This document shows, in pieces, positions 1 to 8,293 of a DNA stretch of 64,000 nt (the first letter of the stretch is position 1; the number at the start of each line of letters is the position of its first letter). The translations under genes and the position numbers were made by a program. A model generated the notes under the pieces. That model was not told the DNA's origin. It was given only the letters and a program-made list of their open reading frames with translations, and searched no databases. Origin of the DNA: Caldilineaceae bacterium (GTDB taxonomy: Bacteria; Chloroflexota; Anaerolineae; Caldilineales; Caldilineaceae); contig JACKBA010000029.1 in assembly GCA_020634815.1 (NCBI GenBank), positions 1-64,000 of the forward strand, in the 5' to 3' direction.

Positions 1-223
1 TCCTCGGCTGACTGCGCCTGCCCAGGCGAACTCCGGTGTGCGCCAGCGTTGGGTTGAGCAAACCATCTGGGTTTGCCCCAAAGGTTCGGACGTGGTGGTG
101 ACCCCCGATCAGCATCACGTGCGATCCTGTGGCTCTTTGGGGTGTTTGCACCGGTTGCAATTGACGCATACACTCACGGCAATAGCATAGGGAAGCCAAC
201 CACACAGCAAACAAGGACCTGCC
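1..223. other. Left-edge non-coding stretch
   Basis: No convincing gene. One plus-strand frame is open from base 2 to a stop near base 190. It could be the last 60 or so codons of a gene that begins outside the window, but its composition is not clearly coding and I recognise no motif. A short hairpin (CAAACC / GGTTTG) lies near bases 59-75. Confidence 0.4.
161..188 (+). promoter_or_regulatory. Weak candidate promoter for the metallopeptidase gene
   Basis: TTGACG at 161-166 is followed after 16 bases by TAGCAT at 183-188, 35 bases before the ATG at 224. The -35 is good and the -10 is poor. Inferred from consensus only. Confidence 0.25.
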
Positions 224-1675
224 ATGTCTGACAACCAGGAACCACATGTCGAGTGGATCAAGCGCAAGGAATCTATCTTCAAGTTCCAAGAAGAAATGGC
301 AGGCGCAATCATCACGGAGAACACAGATCGCGCCGGCACGCTCCGTGCGCTGCTGGCTTGTCTGCAAGAGTTTGGCAACCGGCAGTTCGCTTTCTTTGCG
401 GACAAATTCGACAAGGTGAAGTCTCCCACGACACCGCGGCATCCGCTCTATGCACCGGAGTACTTCTTCGATGTGACGCTGAGTCAGATTGGCTACGATA
501 CGGATGTACTTCTGCGCGCCGGCCAGCAGCGCGCCATCCGGCTGTCACCACAAAACGAAAAGACCTCCACCTTCGATGCAACCCTGGCGAATGCCGACCG
601 CCTGGCCTGGGCTGCGCTGTTACCGGCCATCCGTACAAAGCTCATCCAGCCGGCAACGGCGTTCGTCTATTACCAGAAGTCCCCCGCGGTGCGCTTGATT
701 CCCTACGCGCCGGTTGCGTGGGTCGGTATTCCCTACAGCGCAACCGACACAGAACGCGACCTTGCGGCAATCGCGCACGAAGTCGGCCACTTTGTCGCGT
801 CACGGCTGGTGGATGCTGATAGCGCCGGCACCTACGGCGGGAACACAGGCGCACGCCCGCCAGCGCAGAGAAGGTCAATCGTGGATAAACGGGTTAGCCT
901 CGGCGCCGAACCGCCGGTTGGGGCTGCGTCACGTTGGTTGAGTGGATGGGATGAAGAAGTCTTTGCCGATGTGTACGCGTGCATGGTGAGCGGGCCAATG
1001 TCCGGCTTCACGATGTTGGATTCCCTCCGCCGGCTGCCGGCGACACGCTGGATGGAGGATGACCGGAGCCATCCGCTGCCGATTCTGCGCCCAAGAATCT
1101 ACACCATGACCATGCGCGCCATGGCTAGCTATGTAGACGCTGAGCTTGCGGAAATACTCTTGACAACCGCACGCTGTCTGGACGATGCAACCGACGCGTG
1201 GCTGGGGGGCGTTCTGCCAGAGTGGCTGGTCTTCACCCCGCACGGCGGCTCGCCCATACGACTCACGCTTGCCCTGCAACTCATCGAGGCCGCGGTCAAT
1301 CGTCTTGTGCGCGACGATCTGGCGCTGCTGCGTCCCCAGGGCGATCAACCGGGTCGATTATGGACACAGCCGCCGTATGGGTTCGAACATACCAGCCGCG
1401 GCATCGAAGATGTCTTGAGAAACCTGACAGACGCGCCGCCGGAGTTACACTTCGGGCCGCCACCTGCAGCTGCAAGCGGCGCCGCACAAAGCGGGCTTTG
1501 GGCGGAGGGCGCAACTGCGCTCAACATGGATTGGGAACTGGCACGCGATGGCGACGCCGCTGCCGTCTGTGTGCTCGAACAGGCCGGCTGGAATCCCTGG
1601 TGGTTGGCCGTGCTCAGCGCCGGCTTCTGGACGACTGAAGGCCCTGGAGCGGGCAACCCTCAGCCGCCAAGTTGA
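224..1675 (+). CDS. Zincin-type metallopeptidase-like protein of unknown family
   Basis: A 483-residue protein with no signal peptide, so probably cytoplasmic. It carries the zinc-protease motif HEVGH at residues 185-189 inside a hydrophobic helix (AAIAHEVGHFV). About 55 residues later comes an acidic stretch, DEEVFADVYA at residues 243-252, which could supply the third zinc ligand as in gluzincins. Residues 1-160 and 300-483 match nothing I recognise. The ATG at 224 has an AAGGA ribosome site seven bases upstream. Its last 16 bases overlap the 3' end of the opposite-strand STAND gene. The zinc-protease reading rests on motif spacing. The substrate is unknown, and the neighbouring STAND regulators are only circumstantial hints of a stress, signalling or defence role. 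Confidence 0.6.
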   Translation: MSDNQEPHVEWIKRKESIFKFQEEMAGAIITENTDRAGTLRALLACLQEFGNRQFAFFADKFDKVKSPTTPRHPLYAPEYFFDVTLSQIGYDTDVLLRAGQQRAIRLSPQNEKTSTFDATLANADRLAWAALLPAIRTKLIQPATAFVYYQKSPAVRLIPYAPVAWVGIPYSATDTERDLAAIAHEVGHFVASRLVDADSAGTYGGNTGARPPAQRRSIVDKRVSLGAEPPVGAASRWLSGWDEEVFADVYACMVSGPMSGFTMLDSLRRLPATRWMEDDRSHPLPILRPRIYTMTMRAMASYVDAELAEILLTTARCLDDATDAWLGGVLPEWLVFTPHGGSPIRLTLALQLIEAAVNRLVRDDLALLRPQGDQPGRLWTQPPYGFEHTSRGIEDVLRNLTDAPPELHFGPPPAAASGAAQSGLWAEGATALNMDWELARDGDAAAVCVLEQAGWNPWWLAVLSAGFWTTEGPGAGNPQPPS

Positions 1676-4224
1676 CCGCTTTGGGCGGGTTCAGCATCCC
1701 TGGCTGTCGTCGAAGTCGCATCCAGCCGCTTGACGAATGCTTGAAGGTGCGGATAGCGAATCTCGCGCGCCAGGTCCAGCCCCGTCTGCCAGGTCGCGAC
1801 AGCAGTGACGAGATCGCCGCGCGCCGCGTGCAGATCGCCCACCTGGATGAGCGTGGTGACGCGACCGTAATCGTCGCCCAGCGTCTGTTGCATATCGCAA
1901 GCCTGAAGCGCACACGATAGCGCCGCGTCCGTGCGCGCCTGCCTGCCCAGTATGACGCTCTGCTCATAGAGTGTGTAGGCGATAAAGCTGCGGTTGCCAG
2001 ACCGGGTGAAGCGCGCCAGCGCCTCTGCGGCGTGCGTTTCCGCCTCCCCCAGCTCCCCACGCAACCGCTGCACCGTCGCCAGCGTGTAGTGCGCCTCAGC
2101 CAATTCCGCGTGGCGGCCTTCGGTTTGTGCCAGTGTCAATCCGCGCTGTGCGCACTCCAGCGCCTGCACCAGATCCCCCGTCGCCATGGCCGTATCGGCT
2201 AGCAGGCGCAGGCTGGCAAGCATCCCGGCGGCGTCGCCCGACCGATCCTGAATCGCCAGCGCCTCACGGCAGCGGGCGAAGGCGGTGGTGTAATCGCCGC
2301 CGCGATAGGCCAACAGCCCCTGCTCGCGCTGCGTGCGCGCCAGCCCGGCCGCGTCGCCCGCCGCCCCATAGATACGGTGACAAGCGTCCAGCCACTCATC
2401 GGCCTGCTCCAATTCGTTCTGCTCGATGGCAATGCGCACGCGTAGGAACAGCGCCTCGGCCACCAGCGTATCAGCGCCGGTCTGCGCCGCTGCGACCTGA
2501 CCGGCCTGCAAATGCTCAGATGCGGTGTGAAAGTCGCCCAGCTCGCAGCCCACAAAGCCCAGCCGGATCAACGCCTGTGCGCGCGCCACTTCATCGTCGC
2601 GCGCAGTGGCCGCCGCGACCGCCCACGCATAGCCACGCGCGGCCTGAGCATAGTGCGCGTGCGCCAGCCACACCGGATGCAGGGCGTCCACGAGCCGGGC
2701 GACATCCTCCCACCGCCGGCGTGCCGCCAACTGCTCCAGCACCGCCAGTAGATTGTCCATTTCAACATCGACGCACGCCGGGTCGGTCTGATGCTCGATG
2801 GCAAAGGCGATATAGTGTGCTGCCCAACGCGCCTCCAGCGCTGCTGCGTCGGCGATCTGTTCGCGCGCAAAATCCGCCAGCAGGGGATGCTGACGCACGC
2901 GCTGCGCGCTGTCGACAGTGAGCAGCGACAGTGCGGCGAGCGTCGCTATCGCGTCCTCGACCGCGGCCTGCGCTATCCCGGCCGTCGACGCCACTGCGGC
3001 AAAAGTGCAACTGCGCGCCCGGAAGGGGCCGAGCGCCGTAAAGACGGCGCGCAACCCCGCAGGAAGCACCTGCCAACTCACCGCAAATGCCGCACGCACG
3101 CTCATATCTTTGAGGGCAAGCCGGTCGAGCCGGTGAGTGGCGTCAGCCAGGCGTGCGGCCATCTCTGCCAGCGATTGCCAGGGCGCCCGCACCAGCAGCC
3201 GGGCGACGATTTCCACCGCCAGCGGCAGGTGTCCAACCGTCTGCACAATGGCAAGCGCGGCTGTCGCCTCCGCCGCACAGCGCGCCGCCCCGACGATGCC
3301 GCGCAGCAGCGCCAGGCTGTGTGCCGCATCCAACGGGGGCACTTCCACGATCTGGGCGTTTGCCAGCGCCGCCAGGTCGCGATCGCGTGTGGTGAGCAGC
3401 AGCGCCGCCCCCGCTCCGGGCAACAGCGGACGCAACTGCGCCAGGTCGCGCACGTCATCGAGCACGATAAGCACGCGGCGGCCATGCCAGATGCCGCGCA
3501 CAGCCGCCGCCCGATTCTCCACGTCGGGAATGGTGCGGAAATCATAGCCGTAGCACTGCGCCCAACTTTGCAGGATGGTGAGCGGCTCGACGGCGACGGC
3601 ATAGACCCAGAGCACGCCATCTGGAAAGTCGCGTGCGAGGGTATGGGCAAGTTGCGCGGCCAGCGTCGATTTACCGGCGCCGCCCATCCCCACCAGCGCC
3701 GCCACGCGGCCAGGCGCCGGGCCACACAGGGTACGCCCCAGCGTATCCAGCGCAGCTTCGCGCCCCACAAAATGGGGCGCCGGCGGCGGTGCTTGGAATG
3801 GGGCCGCTGTTGGTGGCGGCGGTACGGGGTTGTCAGCAGGAAACAGTTCATCGCACAGTGCGGATGCACCGGCGCCATAGCCGGAGGTTGTGAGAAACAC
3901 CTCCAGCCAGGCGCGGTCCAGCCGGCCACGGCGGACGAGCAGCCGCGCCAGCAATTCCACGTCGGCATGGCGGGCGGGCAGGTTGCCTTTGCGCCAGAAC
4001 TCGACCATGCTGCCGCCCGCCTTGCCCAACGCATAGCCCAGTTCATCCTGGATGACGCGCACAGGCTTGCCCTCGCGCCGCTTGATTTGCTGGATCGCCG
4101 CAGTCAGCAGCGCGGCGAAGCCGGGTGGGTCGGTCGTCGCCACGGTAGGCTTCTCTCCTGCTGGCTGCCCAGCCGCCCATCTCGGAATGAACTCGGAACG
4201 CGGCTCCGATCCTGACTGCCGCAT
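1660..4224 (-). CDS. STAND-family NB-ARC ATPase with N-terminal HTH-like and C-terminal TPR domains
   Basis: About 854 residues from the ATG at 4224. An upstream in-frame extension to 4500 exists but is not coding-like. Residues 38-80 (REGKPVRVIQDELGYALGK and following) look like a divergent XRE-type helix-turn-helix. A Pro-rich linker follows, then an NB-ARC NTPase with Walker A GMGGAGKST (179-187), Walker B VLIVLDD (about 252-258), a TTRDRD sensor and a GHLPLAV motif. From about residue 430 to the end are Ala-rich helical repeats of TPR type. This is the architecture of signal-sensing STAND regulators, in which the TPR region senses a ligand and ATP drives oligomerisation. It is divergent from the small secreted peptide gene at 4340, sharing a 115-base intergenic region. 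The ribosome site at 4224 is weak, so the start is uncertain. Confidence 0.8.
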   Translation of the reverse strand: MRQSGSEPRSEFIPRWAAGQPAGEKPTVATTDPPGFAALLTAAIQQIKRREGKPVRVIQDELGYALGKAGGSMVEFWRKGNLPARHADVELLARLLVRRGRLDRAWLEVFLTTSGYGAGASALCDELFPADNPVPPPPTAAPFQAPPPAPHFVGREAALDTLGRTLCGPAPGRVAALVGMGGAGKSTLAAQLAHTLARDFPDGVLWVYAVAVEPLTILQSWAQCYGYDFRTIPDVENRAAAVRGIWHGRRVLIVLDDVRDLAQLRPLLPGAGAALLLTTRDRDLAALANAQIVEVPPLDAAHSLALLRGIVGAARCAAEATAALAIVQTVGHLPLAVEIVARLLVRAPWQSLAEMAARLADATHRLDRLALKDMSVRAAFAVSWQVLPAGLRAVFTALGPFRARSCTFAAVASTAGIAQAAVEDAIATLAALSLLTVDSAQRVRQHPLLADFAREQIADAAALEARWAAHYIAFAIEHQTDPACVDVEMDNLLAVLEQLAARRRWEDVARLVDALHPVWLAHAHYAQAARGYAWAVAAATARDDEVARAQALIRLGFVGCELGDFHTASEHLQAGQVAAAQTGADTLVAEALFLRVRIAIEQNELEQADEWLDACHRIYGAAGDAAGLARTQREQGLLAYRGGDYTTAFARCREALAIQDRSGDAAGMLASLRLLADTAMATGDLVQALECAQRGLTLAQTEGRHAELAEAHYTLATVQRLRGELGEAETHAAEALARFTRSGNRSFIAYTLYEQSVILGRQARTDAALSCALQACDMQQTLGDDYGRVTTLIQVGDLHAARGDLVTAVATWQTGLDLAREIRYPHLQAFVKRLDATSTTARDAEPAQSGQLGG

Positions 4225-4339
4225 CGTGCTACGCTGGTCATGTCGTTTGTCCTCGCTCGTTGGGGAAAGCACGTGCGCCGCACCTGCGGTGGAATTCCCG
4301 AACTCGACGAGCCTCTGTCCAACACGGAGGTGCGTTGAG

Positions 4340-4525
4340 ATGAAAACCGAATATCCTGCCCAAATTCCATCTTCCCGGTGGTCGCGGCGCTGGCTGGGCG
4401 CAACTTTGATTGTGCTGCTGACGCTGGCACTGTTGGTTGCGCCAGGCGGCGCGCAGCCAGTCGATCCTGGTGGGCGCGTAGTGGCGGCTGCGGCCTGCAA
4501 CGGCAGCGGTGGCGGCTGCGGGTAG
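4340..4525 (+). CDS. Small secreted Gly/Cys-tailed peptide
   Basis: A 61-residue ORF whose ATG at 4340 has a strong GGAGG site nine bases upstream. That argues it is genuinely translated. Residues 10-16 are basic, residues 18-33 form a hydrophobic signal segment (LGATLIVLLTLALLVAPG), and AQP is a plausible signal-peptidase site near residue 39. The mature part would be only about 22 residues, ending in AACNGSGGGCG with two cysteines that could form a disulfide ring. It sits on the plus strand between two minus-strand STAND regulators. A secreted signal, bacteriocin-like peptide or cell-wall peptide are all possible. I recognise no family. Confidence 0.55.
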   Translation: MKTEYPAQIPSSRWSRRWLGATLIVLLTLALLVAPGGAQPVDPGGRVVAAAACNGSGGGCG

Positions 4526-4562
4526 CGCCGCTACGATGCGTGGGGCGAGCGTTGCGTTCGCC

Positions 4563-5798
4563 CTACGCATCCAGCGCCGCCTGTGCCGTCGCAAGACTCG
4601 TGCGCATCGCGTCCAACAGCGCCGCCTTACCCGGCACATCATCCAGCAGCGCCAGTTCGTCGAGCGCCGGCGCCAGCACCGCCGCAGCGCCGGCATAGTC
4701 CCTGCGCGCCAGATACGCCATCGCTACACCGCTGGACGCATTGAGGCGCCCAGCCGCACTGCCCAGATCTGCGAAGAGGGAGACGCTTTGCTGGAATGCG
4801 GTCAGCGCGGCGTCGGCATCGCCCAGTGCCAGGTGCGTCAGCCCGAGGTTGGACGCGAGGCGCGCCAGGTGTAGCTGATCGCCTACTGTGTGTAGCGCCT
4901 GGTACGCCGCCAGCCCGGTCGTGAGTGCAAGCGCCAACTGGCCGTCGAGATGATAGGTGCGCGCCAGGTTCATGCGCACGATGGCTGCGTTGGCCGCGTC
5001 GCCCAGGCCGTCAAGCGTGGCTGATGCCGCGGTCAGGTATGTGATGGCCTCGGCGTAACGTCCCTGACCTTGCAGCGTGTACCCCACATTCTGCTGCGCC
5101 CAGGCCGTACGCCGGGCATCGCCCTGCTGCTGACGGATGGCAAGCGCGGCACGGTGGTGCGTTTCCGCTTCTGACCATTGCCAGCGTTCGCCCGCCACCA
5201 TGCCCAGCACAAAATAGCTCATCGCGCGTTCCGCCGCGTCTTCCGCCAGCAAGTCAAGCGCAGCGACAGCGCGTTCCTGGGCTGGCGTCGGGCGGTGTAG
5301 CAGACAGTCGACGTAGGCAAGCTGGTTGAGCGTGCGCGCGGCGCCGGCGTCGTCGCCCAACGCACGAAAGGTGTGCAGCGCGGCGGCAAGCCACTGCTGT
5401 GCGGCGTCGAAGTCGCTGGTCAGCCGCAGCAAATGGCCGATACACAGGGACAATTCGGCCTCGGCGATGCGATCCGCCAGCGCCTGACTGCGTGCGATCC
5501 CGCGCGTGAGGAAGGGAATCCAGTCGCGGCGGGCGCCGGCCTGCTCCATCGGCTCGACGAGGATGAACAGCAAGTCGCGCGCCGCGGGCCAGGCGTCGTC
5601 CGGCCCCAGCGCAAAGGTTAGCACGTGCAGAGCATGGCTGCGCTGACGGGCAAACTCCTCCTGGCTGAATGCGCCGCCCGTCGCCAGCCGCCGCTGCAAG
5701 GTCTCGGCGCTGCGCACGACATAGCTGGCGAACAGGGTCGGATAGTCGCCCGCCGCCGCGGCTTCGCCAGCGCCTACAGAAGCGGCGAGGTCTGCCAT
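4563..5798 (-). CDS. TPR-repeat protein, C-terminal half of a split STAND regulator
   Basis: A 411-residue, Ala/Leu-rich protein made almost entirely of helical TPR-like repeats (for example LAEDAAERAMSYFVLGMVAG and AWAQQNVGYTLQGQGRYAEA). Its ATG at 5796-5798 lies 25 bases inside the end of the upstream ATPase gene, in another frame, and is preceded by AGGTGG four to five bases away. Translation is therefore likely coupled. Together the two genes have the same domain order as the fused regulator at 1660-4224. The break falls exactly at the border between the winged-helix end of the ATPase and the first TPR. This is either a natural two-gene version or a frameshift that happens to leave a usable start. 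Confidence 0.75.
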   Translation of the reverse strand: MADLAASVGAGEAAAAGDYPTLFASYVVRSAETLQRRLATGGAFSQEEFARQRSHALHVLTFALGPDDAWPAARDLLFILVEPMEQAGARRDWIPFLTRGIARSQALADRIAEAELSLCIGHLLRLTSDFDAAQQWLAAALHTFRALGDDAGAARTLNQLAYVDCLLHRPTPAQERAVAALDLLAEDAAERAMSYFVLGMVAGERWQWSEAETHHRAALAIRQQQGDARRTAWAQQNVGYTLQGQGRYAEAITYLTAASATLDGLGDAANAAIVRMNLARTYHLDGQLALALTTGLAAYQALHTVGDQLHLARLASNLGLTHLALGDADAALTAFQQSVSLFADLGSAAGRLNASSGVAMAYLARRDYAGAAAVLAPALDELALLDDVPGKAALLDAMRTSLATAQAALDA

Positions 5799-7207
5799 TT
5801 CGCCACCTGTTCTTGCAGGAAGGTGCGGGTGAGGCTGTGGATGCTGTACCGCCGGTGTTGGAGTGCGCCGCGCGCATCGATCAGATTGAGCATCACCAGC
5901 GCGTCGAGGGCGTGACGCAGCTCGTCTTCTTCCAAAGCACTGACCGCGGCGAGAAAGTCCAGGTCGGCGCCGAGGCTGTCGGTCAGCGGCATGGCGAGCA
6001 GGAGCCGGCGCCCTGGCTCGTCGAGATTGTCCCAGGCACGACGGTAGATGAAGGTGTAAAGGCTCTCAACCTTGCGGCTGTTGACGGTCGCCAGATCGTG
6101 CAGGATGGCGGGCAAGGAGTGTACGTGCAATTGACCGACCACCAGCCGCAGTGCCAGCGGGTTGCCGCCGACCGCCGCGTAGATCGGCGTCAACTCAGCG
6201 TCGCTGGCCGCGGCGATGGCGGGCAGGTTGCGGACCGCCGCCTCGAAGCGCACCAACGCCAGCGCCTGGGCGTGATCCAGATCAGGAATAGCGAAATGAT
6301 GAATGTCGTGTTCGTGGTACAGGTTGTGGCGCGAGGTAAGTATGAAGCACGTCGGATCGGCCAACTCGCGCAGGTGGGCGAGGAGCACGTCGACATCCTG
6401 CACCGTCTCCAGATTGTCGATGACGATGAGGTGCGGCGTGCGCTTGAGCGTACTGCGCAGCATCTGGAACTTTTCGGCGGTGGTTTGCCGAGGCAGGTTG
6501 GCCGCCTCGGGCAACAGTTGTCCGCATAGCGCATCGACCAACGCATCGGCGGTAAGCGCAGGCGTGGGCAGCGGGTCGATGTAGCCGCCGAGGTTGAGCA
6601 GGCGCTGCCTTGCCGTCACCCAGGCAATGTCGCACCAGGGCGTGCGGTCGAGCGCGCGACGCATCAGGCTGTCGGCCAGCGTCGTCTTGCCGATGCCGCC
6701 GATGCCCTCGACGGCGTAAAGCCAGGGCGGGCCAGGCGCCATGATCTGCGCCAGCAGGTGTTCGACGTGCGCCTCTACGCCAAAGAGTTGGAGATAGGTC
6801 GGCGGCTCCAGTCGCGCCAGGGCGACGGTGCGCAGTCGCTCGCACGCCGCCTGCTCCTGGGCGTAGATCAGATCGACCAGTTGTGCGATCGCCTCGCGCT
6901 GCTTCTTGTTGACCGTGCCTTCATGCAGGGCCAGTTGGTTGGCGATGACATATACCTTGCGGTCGTCCAGATAGTGCAGGCGCAGGATGAGCGCACCTTC
7001 GTGGTTCGTGGCGGCGAGTTGCTCCAGCGCATCGACCAGCAGCCGCTGCGACGCCTGGCGCGCGGTGACGCCCCCTTGCCGCAGCAACTGCCGGTTCAAC
7101 GCCAGCCGCGTCAGCGGATCGTCGTCCTGTCCATTGTGCCACCGCTGTAGTGCGGTGTGCACTGCGTCGGCGAGTTCTTGCCTGGCAAGGGTCGTGGTCT
7201 GGTTCAT
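5774..7207 (-). CDS. STAND-family NB-ARC ATPase with sigma-region-4-like N-terminus
   Basis: 477 residues. Residues 70-112 (LRLHYLDDRKVYVIANQLAL then HEGTVNKKQREAIAQL) resemble the helix-turn-helix of sigma-70 region 4, so DNA binding is likely. The NTPase has Walker A GIGGIGKTT (168-176), Walker B LIVIDN, the sensor segment FILTSRHN, and GNPLALRLV for the helical domain. The C-terminus ends with a winged-helix-like RRYSIHSLTRTFLQEQV and stops just where sensor repeats normally begin. Those repeats are supplied by the overlapping gene at 4563-5798. It probably acts as an ATP-dependent transcription regulator together with that gene. No ligand can be predicted. Confidence 0.8.
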   Translation of the reverse strand: MNQTTTLARQELADAVHTALQRWHNGQDDDPLTRLALNRQLLRQGGVTARQASQRLLVDALEQLAATNHEGALILRLHYLDDRKVYVIANQLALHEGTVNKKQREAIAQLVDLIYAQEQAACERLRTVALARLEPPTYLQLFGVEAHVEHLLAQIMAPGPPWLYAVEGIGGIGKTTLADSLMRRALDRTPWCDIAWVTARQRLLNLGGYIDPLPTPALTADALVDALCGQLLPEAANLPRQTTAEKFQMLRSTLKRTPHLIVIDNLETVQDVDVLLAHLRELADPTCFILTSRHNLYHEHDIHHFAIPDLDHAQALALVRFEAAVRNLPAIAAASDAELTPIYAAVGGNPLALRLVVGQLHVHSLPAILHDLATVNSRKVESLYTFIYRRAWDNLDEPGRRLLLAMPLTDSLGADLDFLAAVSALEEDELRHALDALVMLNLIDARGALQHRRYSIHSLTRTFLQEQVAKWQTSPLL

Positions 7208-7801
7208 AGGTTGTCGGCGCCATCGTCGCGGATCGAAGTGCGCAGGATACCACGAAGGGAACCGATCAGGAAATGGCTAGAAAGTGGCGAGGGTACGGGC
7301 AGGGTTTGTGTGCGAGGATGCTACATGACGACGATCAAGTAATCATGAGGTCGTGCGTATCGGCGGGAGCCAGGCTAAGGACAATGTCACAGGCAACTAT
7401 CCAGCAAACCGCTGTAGGGCGGGGACGGTGGTGGTTGGTGTTGGATCATTTGGTGTCGAAGTCGCTGGTCAGGTTATGAGCCTGATGTTACTGGGCTCCC
7501 GAGAGATCAATAGTAGCGCGACCGGACATGTAATCCACTGTGTCATGGTTGCTCTGGTAAAAACAGTAGCAACATAGCTTCAATGATAACATCCACTCCG
7601 ACCACCATATTTGGTGGTGTGTGATTGAGCAAGTTGAGGTTGAGGCGCGGGCAATGGCTCATAAGGAGGTCGGGGTATGACTTAACAACGAAATCGCACC
7701 CACCTCGATGTTCTGCGGAGCATCACAATTCGACAGTTGGTATCTCTGGCAACATTCTCATACAACCAGGAACACGACTTAGCACAACTAGGAGGTCCTA
7801 T
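7208..7801. other. 594-base gap without a convincing gene; contains a short palindrome
   Basis: Several short open frames exist, but none has both a ribosome site and a coding-like composition. The base composition is more AT-rich than the neighbours. A perfect hairpin ACCACCA-TATT-TGGTGGT lies at 7601-7618 without a T-run. It could be an operator for the gene at 7802 or for the STAND gene at 7207. Nothing else is visible. Confidence 0.5.
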
Positions 7802-8098
7802 ATGTCAAGTAATCGGGATCAGATAGTGGACGAGCTTAAGGCGGACTTTGCCGACGGAGGACACGTCCTGATTTCGGATAATTTCCGTGAACCCGTTAGT
7901 GCCAATGCTCAGGCGGTGGCCTATGTCCCTGACATAATCCGGTGGGCGTTGGAACACAAGGGCGTCAACATCACCGAAGGCGATATCAGTGCGGGGATTA
8001 GAACTGTTGATTGCTGGCACTGGGAGAAGTTTTTCGGAAAGAAGTACAAGATCAACGAGCCCAATCAATGGCTCGCCTACGCCGGCTGGGAGCCGTAA
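7802..8098 (+). CDS. Small protein of unknown function
   Basis: 98 residues. The ATG at 7802 has a near-perfect AGGAGG site six bases upstream, so this start is preferred over the longer frame that opens at 7625. The product is soluble and acidic with a Trp-rich C-terminus (DCWHWEKFFGK and WLAYAGWEP). The stretch PDIIRWALEHKG could be a helix of a small winged-helix or helical domain. I recognise no family. It starts a run of four plus-strand genes of unknown function ending at 11252, two of which carry frameshifts. Confidence 0.65.
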   Translation: MSSNRDQIVDELKADFADGGHVLISDNFREPVSANAQAVAYVPDIIRWALEHKGVNITEGDISAGIRTVDCWHWEKFFGKKYKINEPNQWLAYAGWEP

Positions 8099-8139
8099 GA
8101 TGTCGCAACCGATGCCTGATTGAGAAGCGATAGATCGCA

Positions 8140-8178
8140 GTGCACCTGGGTGGGGTTGATCTACCCACTCAGGTACAC
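8140..8178 (+). terminator. Stem-loop downstream of the 98-residue gene
   Basis: Arms at 8140-8154 and 8164-8178 pair at 13 of 15 positions around a 9-base loop, 42 bases after the stop codon. There is no T-run, so it may be a weak terminator or an mRNA-end structure. Confidence 0.4.
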
Positions 8179-8293
8179 TCAAACTGCATCGCGTGAAGCG
8201 CCAATGGTTACTGGTCAATTCCAAAACTGATGGCTACGAGAGTCCAGGCAGAACTGGTCAGTTGCACTCATAGAAGTAGGAGATACATAGCAG

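Noticed and set aside
7353..7577. A 74-codon plus-strand ORF in the AT-richer gap
   Set aside because: No ribosome site and no coding-like composition; hydrophobic text occurs by chance.
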